DNA of 64,000 bases from Chrysoperla carnea (taxonomy: Eukaryota > Arthropoda > Insecta > Neuroptera > Chrysopidae), in contig NC_058338.1 of the NCBI RefSeq assembly GCF_905475395.1, positions 46,597,935 through 46,661,934 of the forward strand, given 5' to 3'. Within the stretch, counting starts at the first letter, position 1. Each line of letters opens with the position of its first letter. Below the pieces are notes generated by a model that worked only from the letters and a program-made list of their open reading frames with translations, made no database searches and was not told the DNA's origin. Of this stretch, positions 23,401 to 35,414 are shown piece after piece. Made by a program: the position numbers and the translations under genes.

Positions 23401-24850
23401 TACGAAATCAATAAAAGTTTTTATTGCTTAGAATGTTTCTTTTGGTATTTTTCAAAAGTGATAAAATACCACTTAAAAGGATTCTAGTAACGAGTAATCT
23501 CAATGAAAGAAGTTTTACCTCCGTTCTTCATGACAATCAAACAGAGACCCCCCGCATTATTTTGTATATCCATCCTTTACTTGTAAAAAGTATCTAACTT
23601 TGATAATGTGATAATTTTTGATAATTCATCTGGAGCTGACTGTGTCAGAGTGCTCAACGCGTCCAAAACGGTTAACACTTCAAAAATGTTTATGCATTCA
23701 ACCACAATTTAATCAATTAACCGCCGTTACCTAATTAAACAATTAACCGTTAATTATAATTGACAAACTATCTCTATCCCTATTTGAACACATAACGCCT
23801 TAGATTCGAGCGTCAAGAATTTGAATGCTTTTTAACGCTCTTGGTGAATTGGCTGGTTAATAACAGTTAAGCACTTAACAGTAGCACTTATAGTGAGTAA
23901 AATTTCATTAGCAATTTTATTACTTCGGAATTTCATTTAATCATATGCATAAAAGTGGTATTACAGCATACTTTACTACAAACCACTACAATACACGAAC
24001 AGAAACACAACATATCTCTTTCTGCGTCTTTCATAATAATTATTATGATTATTCAACAATATTATAATAAAAATACATATAAATATTAATTATTATTTAT
24101 TCTGACCAATTACTGAGTGTAGATAGATGATCATGCTTGTGCAAAAAATATTTCTTGAGATATTTTTTTCTGTTCAAAATATTTTTAATTGTAATTAAAT
24201 GTAAATTGATTAATTAAATATAATAATTCTCTCATACCTAATTAATAAATGTGTGGGTATTCACTGTGTATCTAAGTCTTATGAATAATAATTTTTTTTT
24301 TTAGTATTATGTTCACATGAAGATCATTTTGTGAAAATTTTTTATTTATATTCTCGTTTTTTAGTTTTTATTTTGTTGTAACAATAATCTGTCTTGCGTG
24401 TTGAAAATGATTTTTTTATATTTTATAATTTTATTGTGATGTAACTTTATATGTTTTGCTTGTCGGGAAAAAAAATGATTGCCGTGTTCTAAATTTATTG
24501 AAAAATTTATATTTTGTGTTTGATTTAGTTTGAAATTCCGAGACGCTTAAGGGGCCTGTTGAAAAATACTGTAAAAATACTTCGGATATGGAATCACACC
24601 AAACTTTTAAAAGGTATTACCTGAAATCACCATTGGTTTTACAGCTGACATATATTTAAAAAAAAATTTCTTAGATAAGTCCCATTACTATAAATGGTTT
24701 AATTTTTTTTAAAGGCTATTTGGAACAATTATTATTAGAAAATAGTTTCGTAAATAGTTTTGCTCTAAATGGAATTTTAGAAGATAAGTTTTTAAAAAAA
24801 GGATCGGGCCCTTTCGTCTAGCCTTAAAAATTTTCTTTATTTCCTCATTT
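20495..24850. other. Mostly AT-rich, with a GC-richer island at 21.59-21.97 kb
   Basis: Homopolymer-rich DNA. The 21,590-21,970 stretch is less AT-rich and contains a 73-codon plus-strand frame (21,745-21,966) with many His, Pro, Thr, Asp and Glu, and a GGTAACC motif in the middle. I cannot assign it. Three overlapping Cys/Tyr/Val-rich frames at 22,660-22,927 come from a (TG/TA)-rich simple-sequence tract (about 22,795-22,855). No gene supported. Confidence 0.35.
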
Positions 24851-25496
24851 AAGGATGTATGAGAATGACAACAAAGTTTGATTTAGGCTCAAAATTTTTT
24901 TATAGGTAGTCTTTTACTCAAAGAATATGTGGTTAAAATTTCAGCATAGATATCCAAACAAATTTTAAGAAAAAAGTCATTAAAAAACAATATAAAAAAC
25001 ATTATGGAAGAATCTCAAAAAACGACATATTTTGAAAGTTTTTGATAATTTTCACTTGGAATGAATGAAAACAAATTTAAAAAAAAACTTTTTAATAGAA
25101 AGTAAACATATAGCAATGGCATAGAAAAGAAAAAAAACCAAGTGTCTCCATCCATATAAGGGATCTAAGAGCAGGGTAGATTTAGGGTTGAAATTGTTTT
25201 TATCTTATTTTCAAATTTGATGATGAATTTTGTTATAACTGCATGAATGTAGACGAAAAAAAAAAGAAGAAATTTTTTCGATAAGTGCCTTGGTTTTTGA
25301 AATATCGAAAGCTGAATACAAAACTGCTGAACAAAATTTTTCATGTTCAATATTTTGAAAATTACGCCAGATATCGATAAATATTATTCTTACGTTTCGT
25401 CTTATATCGTCAAGTTATAATATAATTTATCATTAAAATTGAAAATATATATTTTCTAAATTTGTGCCCCCACTGCCGTGCTTATACATCCTTAAG
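24851..25496. mobile_element. Longer relative of the 1.29-kb MITE
   Basis: Begins TTAAGGATGTATGAG and ends CATACATCCTTAA-like (gcttatacatccttaa), with TA/TTAA at both sides. The right half (25,160-25,496) matches the 1,300-1,594 element: 'ttgatgatgaattttgt', 'gcatgaatgtagacgaaaaa', 'gccttggtttttgaaat', 'atcgaaagct', 'cttacgtttcgtcttata' and 'tcgtcaagttata'. The left half is extra. A nested insertion, or two fused copies, would explain a second end-like motif (aagggatctaagagcag) at about 25,157. Confidence 0.55.
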
Positions 25497-26477
25497 AATT
25501 ATTTAATTTTCATTCAATTCAAATGTCTCTTGTTAACTAGTCGCTTGTTAACTCTTTAAGAAAGATGTCCTCCTAATTAAATTGTCAATAGGCGAACTAT
25601 AACCCAACTTAAAAATCTTCGAGAATTCATATCAGAAATTTCTAACGGAGAAAAGGCGTCTTTATTTGTGGAGGTCCTAATGAAAATCCAGTAAAATTTT
25701 TTATCGTTTTAAGATACTTATTAACAAATGTTTACTTAATGTTAATACAACAGTTTAATACCACCTTCGGTCAATAATTTTCATTGGAATTAAAAGTATT
25801 TCCCCTTGGAGAAAATACAAATAGAATTTCCATCTGTAGTTTTAATTGAATATTGCCTCTTGGTAAAAAAAAAAGTGGATATGTTAAAAACCTATAAATT
25901 AGTAGGTAATTTATAATGAATTTAACTCGCGAAGAAGAGTTAATTATAATTAATGTTAATTACAGTATTTAATATGAGTGAATTTTTTTTCTTATTCTTT
26001 ATTTAAAAGTTAGTTATGTTTTTTAATTGTAAGTGTAATGTATTTAGTCATATTTTCCTCAAAAATATAGACTTATGCACTGTATCGAAGGTTAACGGAT
26101 AGGAGTGGGATGTCATAAATCCGTTGGATAAACCCCAGAAGACAGTTTACGTAATTTCACTCGTTTCCAATGATCAATTTTTGTTTAAATGAGCTGAAAT
26201 TTGGTATGCTCGGTTGGTTACTAAACGGATCGATGTTACACAGGGAGAGGAAGCTGATTTAATCAATTCGGGGTTTTTGCGATGTTTGATGCCTACCCAC
26301 CCTTGTTCTTCTTATTTATGTTGAAATACAATGATTTTAGAACAGCACAAATTGAGCAGTTGGTCAAAATCGATATATATTTTTAGTCAGTATTCCAGCT
26401 CCCTTTTCCTCTTTTTATGCTGAAATAGTATTTTTCGCGATTTTTACAGCGTTGAATATACGGCCTACGTTCAAAAT

Positions 26478-26895
26478 GAGCTATTCGCATCGTGCGTGAG
26501 TTTTATTTTAGGCGTTTCCATGGTAACGATACACTACTTTAATTATAGAATTGTATGGATGCATATAAAATTGTATGGATTGCATTTATGACTTACATTG
26601 AAAATTTAATATTATTGTCTCACAAATAATTAAATTTAAAAATAAATAATTATGATAATTTACATTTGAAAAATAATATTTGTGCAATTTGATTTCTTAT
26701 TTTCACAATTTTTAATACATTAAGTTTAATTAATTAATGTTTTTCAATAATTTTAATTTGACATTTTCTATAACATTAACATGTAAAGAATTGCAAATTA
26801 GTCATAACAACCTCCTTTATCGCCAAAATTTTTCACTGGAAGCGCTGGCATCGATTTTATTGTCTCTACCATGACTGTGCACACAACGAATAGAA
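26478..26895 (+). repeat. Dispersed repeat family B, copy 3
   Basis: Runs from 'attcgcatcgtgcgtgag' through 'gtttccatggtaacgatac' to 'ccatgactgtgcacacaac'. It is the best-preserved copy together with 52,160-52,525. No open frame. Confidence 0.7.
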
Positions 26896-26899
26896 TTGA

Positions 26900-28399
26900 A
26901 GATCTATTTAAAGATTGAATAAGTGTTAAGAATTAATTTGGAATTGTCAACTTTCTAGCCTCACTCTTTTTGTATATTATTATATTTTATGTTTTCAAAA
27001 ACTGGAAAAAATGGGAAATATCAGTTCAGTAAAATGCATCTTTTAATCATCTAATTATTAAATTAAGGGAAAATATGACTTCAGTGATGGAGTTCTGGTA
27101 CTCAAAAGTTTTTTTTTCTTCACATAGGTAACATAATACATAGGTACTAAAATACGTATTAAATATACAAACTATACTGTAAACAATTTCCAACACTCTC
27201 AAATGGCTTATCTTAAAAATTATTATAGGTACCATGTCGTATTTTTAATTAAATATAAAAGAATAATTAAACATATATCCGTATATTTATATTTCATAAA
27301 CTATCATTTACATTATTTTTTAAAAGAATTTGATGCGGTTAAGTGTGTATTTACTTATAGGGTTCGTTTAACCTGTCGAATTTAGGTACTTGTAAAATAA
27401 GTTATATTCAGAAAAAAGTAACAAAAGTTAGCGGTGTATAAGAGCTGAATAATAGTAAACTGAAGCTTGATCTTGGTTTTCGAGGTCATTCAGAAATCAA
27501 TTTTTTAACTGATAAAAGATAGAAAGATAGTTAAAATTAGAAGTAATATAAAAAAAAAAAAAAACAAACAAGAAGGTATTTACTTGGAATATTTTATTTT
27601 TATAAGGCGAATAAAATCTGATAACGATAAAACAGTTTGTTGCAGCAATAATCGTTTTTAAAAAAGTTTTTGTTAACCGAATAGTTTAGACAGTAATTGA
27701 TAACAAAAATCTGGCTTTTTGTCCGTTTCTTTATTAAATTTGAACAAAAATGGTCTAAATAGATAAAACAAATCACTTTTATTGGAGTTATTGGAAATAT
27801 TTTTTTCGAAGAGTGCCTACATTTCGCAGAAACAATTATACGAAATAACAATTTTTATACGAAAAACTAATTTTGGGTAAAACTTTTCAGTTTGTTTTTG
27901 CCTAAACTGTACGATTTGGACAAAAATGTTTCCCACAGAAAATATTTAATCAATAACAACTTTCTAATTTAAAGTGGTCATCTATCGATTACCAGTTATA
28001 GAGTAGAGTAAGCTTTTCACCGCTGAATCTAAAACTTTGAAATTATGCACAAATGTTTCTTAAATGATGTAAGATTGCACTAAGAAAGGATTATTTTGGA
28101 AATTCATCCTCTATAAAGAGTTCAAATGAGGGTTCAAGGTTTGAATGGAACTTGGTCAATTTTAAAGTTAAAAATGTAAAACATGATATATGAGCTCATG
28201 GTCCAAGGCAAAAGTTTTTTGTTTGTCCATTCTCAAAAAAAATTCCTTCTTCAAGGGGTTAAAAATAGACGATAAAAGTTTATATGAAATTTGGTTAGTT
28301 TTGAAGTTAGAAATGTAAAAATTGATATATGTGCTCATGGTTTGAGACAACAGTAAAATTAGGATGGAAATTTTAAATGAAATATGGGCATTTTTTAAG
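26900..28399. other. AT-rich sequence with a short degenerate duplication
   Basis: At about 28,140-28,370 two similar blocks follow each other ('aacttggtcaattttaaagtt ... tatgagctcatggt' and 'aatttggttagttttgaagtt ... tatgtgctcatggt'). They sit just upstream of the LINE-like tail at 28.4 kb and are probably part of that element's degenerate 3' region. No gene recognised. Confidence 0.4.
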
Positions 28400-28510
28400 T
28401 ACTGTACCCAGCGAAGCGGGTGTGTGTCAAATTTCATCGAAATCCGTTCAGCCGTTTTTGTATGAGTAACAAAACAATAAACAAACTTTCATATTAATAT
28501 AATTACGAAC
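28400..28510 (+). mobile_element. RTE-like LINE tail remnant
   Basis: 'cccagcgaagcgggtgtg', 'tcaaatttcatcgaaatccg' and 'ttcagccgtttttgtatgag' then 'taacaaa' match the phrase seen at 9,560-9,650 and 57,466-57,950. Only the tail is present. Confidence 0.5.
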
Positions 28511-28514
28511 ATAT

Positions 28515-30044
28515 AATTTGAAGTTTTATAAGTTTAATTTACCATGTTCGGATAAGATTGTAGGTACGGAATCATTAATTTTAGATATAAAAAAAAACCA
28601 ACTCACTAACATTAAATACGCTATTAATTATTTGACAATTTAATTTCTAATTATGAGATGTAATTATTCTTTGTATTTACACTTTTTACTATACCCCGTT
28701 CTTCTCTTCACCCGTGTGCCGTAAGTGTATAATATATATTTAAATAATAATAAAAAAAATTTCTTACGTTCAACAACAAATACATTCTTTCTTCGTTGGT
28801 CTTCTTCGGTTTAAAAAAAAGTTCATTATTATAATATTTCATTCTTTTTCAATACAACCGTCCATTGTCTGTCACTCAAAATATTCATAGGAAAGAAAAA
28901 AAAATGTGTGTACAGATATTTACAAGACAATAATAACAAAATTAGTTGTTGATATTTTAAAATACATCCATAAATTTACTTCTATTAATAAATTATGACT
29001 TCAGGCTTTATTATTACCTATCCTAAATGTTCTGTGGATTGGATGTTCTTAATTATGATAGAAATTGTAACTCGAAGTTTCTGTTTCTGTTTCTCGCAAG
29101 TTGTGAAAATAAATTTGTAAAATTAATTTTCTCAAAAAATCAATTTTCTTTATAATTGAAATAAAATAAATAATAAATCAAAAACCGAAATGTGTTAAAT
29201 AAAATCTGAAAAAAAAGAAGCAAGTCCACAGTATTTTATATAACGAATTTTTGTATATATTTTTGTAATCTCTTTTCAATTTCATTTCTTTTGATACCCT
29301 ATTCCATAAGTTTTGCTAATTTCTTTTTATAAACGTATTACTATTTCGCTCCAAAAATCCGCCATATTTTTCCCAAACACCTATTTAAAGACACTTGCAT
29401 TATAAAATCGAATATAACGATACCTTATCTGTCGAAATCTTTTGAGCCATTAAAAAGATAAATATACATACTTACATGAAAGATACGCCACTGAAAAGTA
29501 CTTTTTAGAATTTTTGAATTTAATTCGTTTAGATTCTATAACTTTTGCTTATTGAGTTTGAAAAGGAAATGAGTGCATTTGAGTAGTTGTGGTGGTTATA
29601 ATGTTAGTGTGTACAGTGTAGGTACTCATATATTAGAACGAACTATAAAAAACTACTAAAGATATCGAAATGTAATGGTAATTGTGATTTTGTATTATTT
29701 ACACAAAATTTGCGTTCGATAATACACAACATTAAATACATCTGTAAATAATTGAGTTAAAGGAATGGAAACATTTTCAAAACTATCTCTTGGTTAAGAA
29801 TTTCACGCCATTTTCGTTAATTTCAAATTTTCAATCAATATATTACTCATCTTCACCTATCCCATTTAAAAAGCCGCCCTTTTATGTCAGGCAGTAACGT
29901 ACTTCCCATACCAATTATTATAATTTTATGGTTCAACCAGTATCTGGCTTATAAATAATTATTTTCTCCTTTAAAACATGATTTTATAACAATCTTGCTT
30001 CTTATTTTAACTTTGCGCTTTGATCTTTAATGAATAATTTCATC
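28515..30044. other. AT-rich sequence, nothing recognised
   Basis: Homopolymer runs and short imperfect repeats only. No open frame of note. Confidence 0.4.
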
Positions 30045-30195
30045 AAAATCCTACTAATATTATAAATATTTGTATGTTTTCATGTTTGTTACTTAATCAC
30101 CCAAAAACGGCTAAATGTATTTGGAGGAAATTAAAATTCATGAAATTGTAAACAAAATTGAGGATAAGCGAGGGCAAACGAAGTAAATACTAAAA
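30045..30195 (-). mobile_element. RTE-like LINE tail remnant, inverted
   Basis: 'atcctactaatattataaat' followed by 'gtttgttacttaatcaccc' and 'aaaaacggctaaat' is the reverse complement of the LINE tail motif. The 'gaggataagcgagggcaaac' at the far side also occurs as 'ggggataagcgagagcaa' at 57,858. A short fragment. Confidence 0.5.
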
Positions 30196-30999
30196 CGCGG
30201 TAGTCTTAGTTTTTAAAGTTAAATTACATTTTTCGCGATTTTCGATTGAAGCCCGTGCGTGTGATGAGATAATTATGGAAGTACAAAATGTTATTAACTT
30301 TCTTTGTAAAATACTTGGATTATAATGGACATTACAACAATAATAATACAATTTGAAGTACATTTACTTCTTACTCTACTACATTACCACAAGTATTAAA
30401 AATGATGAGACATTTAATATTCATTCTCTGTTCTGTATGCATGATATTTGTATTGTTAATGTAATAATGATTAATTAATGCGATGCTGAGACTGAGACCT
30501 CACTCACACTAACACAACTAATATAAAAATAAATATATATTTAGTGTCTCAGTTGTTCATCAATCGATTCGATCGATTGCTATTGCTATTGCGCTTGGTG
30601 TGATTGACTGATAGATAGATAATAGATGTGTTATTCAACATTATTACAACAAGAAAAAAGAAGCGAATTTTTTGTTTGTTAACTTTTCAATCTCACCTTA
30701 TTAATTAAATTTCTGGTATGTTCATTTATCATTCGATACAAACATAATAGAAACATAAAAGGAGGATAATAAGTTGTTTATGTTCAAAATAAAATTCAAG
30801 TTTGAAAATGGAAATAAAACTGAAGCGCCTCTAATACCGTTAATTTTTTTTTACTTGGATATGAAATGTGAATTTTTTTCCTGTCATACATACTCCAAGT
30901 TTTTCTAACTTTAAAATATAAAAATGAACGGTGTAATTTTAATCACCTTTTTTTTTAATGAAAAAATTTAATCGAAAATGCATGGAAGTGAGATGATCA

Positions 31000-31880
31000 A
31001 TTCTTTTATTGTTCGCAATTCCATTGAGGTTGGTGCCATTGAATCGATTTCTAACTAAAAATGCGATTTCCTTAAAGGTAATCGAGCCAACTTTGGCCTC
31101 GTCCAGTCTTTATACAAGCAGCATCGAATTATAACAGCGTTTTCACCATTGTACACGTCATTTTGATATCATCGCGTATCAACGTATTTTCCACAGGCAG
31201 AGTTTCAGCAAGAATGTGTGTTTACTGTAATTTCATTGCCGTACTATCTCGGCAATTCTTTCTACTACCAACACAATGAAAATCATAAATATGAATTAAC
31301 AACGTACTTGATTCATTAGCCTTGCCTAGGCCCAGGATTGTGCGAAGGTTGGCAAACCATAACTTGATTTAATAGCTTTGGCCAAAGTATTGAAATTATT
31401 AGCTTTAATCAAGGCTAACCAACTTTCGAATTGTAAATCTTTAAGTTGGACAATTTAATTTGTTAGTTTTGGGCAAGACTCGGGCAAAGAAAATCAAGAT
31501 TTCATTTATTAGCCCCGAACAAGAATAGAGTAAAAAGGTTGCAAATTAAGCCTATTATGCCTAACGCTGATTCAACTTCGATTTCGTCAAGTTTTTGTAT
31601 ATTTTACTTGAGTTGCAGCCGCTTTTAAAAGGTAATTGCTCACAAGAAAATTATTGATAATAATATTCCTTTCATAATAAGGTCTTATTTATAACCTGAC
31701 TGCGCCAGGTGGATGGTTTTCCGAATTAAGGTACTTTCTTTTTCTGTAGCGGCTTGAATTTTAGCTTTAGAGATGCCGTTATAAACTGGTTATATACAAA
31801 TTTTAAAAATTACCCTACTGCGCCCGAAGAAGGGTATAATTGAATAGGTATTTGAAAATTTTGTCTAAAAAATGTAAAAT
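31000..31880. other. GC-richer non-coding island, possibly a decayed transposon
   Basis: Clearly less AT-rich than its surroundings, yet no open frame longer than about 40 codons on either strand was seen. Between 31,310 and 31,520 a 'ttagc(c/t)tt ... caagg/gcaa' motif recurs about five times at irregular spacing. Two 'tgcgcc' motifs (~31,700 and 31,818) lie near its end. I suspect an old transposable element but cannot identify one. Confidence 0.3.
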
Positions 31881-31884
31881 AATA

Positions 31885-34700
31885 ATTTTAAAAAACAAAA
31901 GACCTAACTAAGTTAAATACAAAGGGAAAAGAAATAGTTCAGCAGTTTACATAGCGATCTAAGTATTCAGGACCCATTAAAAATCTAGACCTACTCAAAT
32001 CTTTGTAAACTACTGGACTTGTTTTTTCCTCTTCAGCTTTTATTTAACGCAGTCTGGCTTTTTTACTTTGAAAATTTATTTTGTCGGTTATATTTCTTCA
32101 AATAATTTTATTAAGCTAAGAGTTTATACCTCCTGGATAGGCAAAACTAATCTATGAAATTTTCTTTTACTAAAAGTATCTAAAAAGTATCTAAAAATGA
32201 ATTTTATAAAATTGAGTAAAAAAACAATGAGTAAAAAAATTAATATTACAGTACTTTTAAAATATATTAATAATTTTAGAGTTGTAACGTATGCCGCTAT
32301 GGGTTAGGTTGGTGTGTGGTAATTATAATTATTGGCTTTGACCTTAAAGAAATAAAAACTACGTCGGAGCATATTACACATATAATTGCAATTTAATTAA
32401 TACTTCCTCATAAAATAATAGAACACATATAGAAAGTAATAATATTCAATAAAAAATTATGCTTTTAAAAAGTGTTCATGGGAAATGCACGTTCATTTCA
32501 AACCTCAATTGTTTTACATGTGAGTTTAAGGAAGTACGAGCAGGGTAGCAACTTTCTGTGAAAGACTTAATTGTTTTTTATATGTGGTTTAGATACATTT
32601 CAATGACTTTTGAGAATTTGAGGAATTTTGGCTCTTATTTGGCTGTAGAAAATAAAAAAATAACTATCTAATTAAAAGTTAAGACCTAAATAAAGAAATT
32701 TAAAAAATCAATAAAATCCGCTCTGATTAAATTTTGTAAATTTGCTAAATGCTGTACAGCTCAAGCGCAATGCTAAGGTAAACAACGTTCCATTGGGACT
32801 GGATAAATGGAAGAAAAATTTATAAACGTTAATAAACTTCGACTGATGTAGTTTATGGAGATAAAAGGTTTTTTTACACCGCTTTCAAAATCGCACACTT
32901 CTCTGCCCTATCGTGTATATGCAACTTTATATATTTTTAAATAAAAAAATTTATTAACCCTTAAAAAATTACAAAAGTCTAGAAATAAATTTTTAATATC
33001 TAAAACAAGTATTTTTAAGCAAGAATGAACTCAACAATAACAAATCAAACAAATATTCTTGCGTTCAGGCGGCTATAACATATACACATTTGTTAATATA
33101 TTTTATATTATATATAAAATGTAAATTATATTATGAAAAATTTGTTCTAACGTAATTTTATCTTATAAAATAAATTTTAATAAAAATTTTAACAGAAAAA
33201 AAAATTGTTATATATATTTTATATAATTGAAATTGTTACCACATCCTGCATATTTATTTCGAATAAAATAAAAACATTAAAAAATAAATATAAATAAATA
33301 AATAATAATAATAATAATAAAATATAAGTAAATACTATTTTTAAAAGTTAAGTCCAAATGGAATAATAATAGGACATTATATGAGTCTCAGTTTTAATGG
33401 TTCCCAGGAACTCTTTTTCTGCACTCCAAAAAATTTGTTGTTCTTTTGCATTAAGAAAAAATTCTTAGTGCAGGAGCAGCGTTAGCTAAGCGAATTCTCT
33501 CAGAGATTGAAAAAAAAAATTTTTCAATTTTTCAATAATTTTTATTTCGAAAACTAACCGTCTAGAGAAAAAATCACAAGGGTACTTTTTTGCTTAAAAC
33601 TGATTAAAAAACGCCAAAATATTTTTTATTTTTAAAAAATTCAAAATTTTGTTCTTTGCAGATCCTCCCACCTCTTGTTTATCAGTCGAATTTTGTCATT
33701 AACCAACTTGACCTTTCAAATACCAAAACATCTTCTTGATACCAAATTTTATTCAATTCGAATTTAAATTGCGACCGCTATAGAGTTTACAGACACATTA
33801 TCGTATCGATTATCATTTTTGACATCTAGTAGGTGAGATTGATCTGAAGAAATTTTTCCAAAATTCCACCATCAGTACAAAAGCAATTGCTCCATTTCCT
33901 TCGGCAATTCGCTAAAAAATTCTTATTAAAACAAGTGTAAAAAATTTACTTACTTTAAGTCCATGTGGAGCTATCCCCCACACACCTATTTTTTTAAAAT
34001 TTCTCGCACTAAACTCTTTACATTATTTTTTTACAGAATGCAGGAAACTGTAACGCCTTAGACTTAGCAGGATAAAAATTCCAAGAAATGTACTATAACT
34101 TCAATTGCAAATTTGTTAACATAAACTAATAAAAGTTATATATCAATAATATTTATAATTTTTATAAATAAATATTGATTTATTAATGACAATAAATACA
34201 CAAATAAAAGCAAAACTTAAGAAAAATATGATAAAAAACATCTAGATAGCAAAAAATAAATAAGATAACAACCAATTTTCAACAAAATTGTGAGAAAATT
34301 TTCGTTTTGTAAAAATAATTCTCATATTTATGTTTGAAATATAATTAATTATTAGATTACTTGAGAAAATATTAATTATAAAATATTAAAAAATTATATA
34401 CACACACAGTTATTATTAATATTTTGTATTATTAATTAATTAATAATAATATGGAAAAAAATTTGTTTACAAATTTTATTGTTTAAGTATAATTTTTTAC
34501 CTGTGTAGAGAAATATACTCTTTGACTTCAAATTAAATTGACTTCAATCAGTGAATGTTTTTAACTGGAAGTATTTTGTTATTTGATGTCTTCTTTCCAT
34601 GATTTCAAAGTGGTACCGTAGAAAATGATTAAAAAAATGGAGCTTAATTTACAATAAAATTAAGCGATTATTTTCAAAATTAATTGTTTTAATACTCTAT
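31885..34700. other. AT-rich sequence with simple repeats
   Basis: Contains a lone MITE-type left end at about 32,527 (taaggaagtacgagcaggg) without a visible partner. There is a mixed (aataaata)n/(aataat)n simple repeat at about 33,270-33,325. No gene recognised. Confidence 0.4.
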
Positions 34701-34968
34701 ATCCAGGCATGGGCGAGTTATTTTAAGTCAGAGTCACAATTATTATAACTTTATTGTGTGTTATAAACTTTATTGTATGTCTCTTTATTCAAGTCCGCAT
34801 TGCTCATAGAGACGGGTATACGACTCTTATACTTATCTCAGTTTCTCGAATAGTAATGAGATAGGTAGAAAAAAAAAGTTGTCTCTCTGTCTTACTCGTA
34901 TTTTAGGTTGTCACTGTCTTACTCGTATTTTAAGTTAGAAGTCTTAGGGACTTCTCTGAGCCACATTT

Positions 34969-34977
34969 GCCCATGCG
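34969..34977. repeat. Left 9-bp target-site duplication of the foldback element
   Basis: GCCCATGCG immediately before the left terminus (ATGAAGCTGAAG). It is identical to 51,159-51,167. Confidence 0.85.
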
Positions 34978-35414
34978 ATGAAGCTGAAGTTGGCCGCTAA
35001 AAAATACCCACCAAAAAAAAATAGTCGAGAAAATAAAGGATAAAAAAAAAACATTATTTGTGACTTAGAATGGAATAATTTAGAACGTTATATTATATGA
35101 TCAACTCCCAGTATCATTAAGCTACCCATAAAAAGTGAAATTAATAAGAAAATCTTGGGAAAATCATCCTCTTTGTATTATTATGACCAACAAATTTATT
35201 TTGCTTACGCTAGTTTTAAGCAACGTTTAACAATGAGTAATGAAAATAAGATATTCAACAAAAAAAATATGGAAAATTTCGGAAAATATGTAAGAAAATT
35301 TTCTTATGAAAAACATTTTTTTTTGCAAAATTTTCTTGAATTTTGAAAGACATGCTAATGTGTGTGAGTACAAATTTTTTGTGTTTGCGAATTTTCTGAG
35401 TGTTTTTTTTACGT
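34978..35414 (+). repeat. Foldback outer domain, left arm
   Basis: Non-tandem terminal domain, nearly identical in reverse complement to 50,721-51,158. It differs by only a few substitutions (for example aatgaaaataag at the left against the complement of aataaaaataag at the right). Confidence 0.85.

Noticed and set aside
35155..35346. A 63-codon frame duplicated at 50,790-50,981 on the other strand, looking like a conserved small protein
   Set aside because: The duplication follows from the inverted arms of the foldback element. Composition is AT-driven, no domain is visible, and the same DNA gives unrelated frames on the opposite strand.
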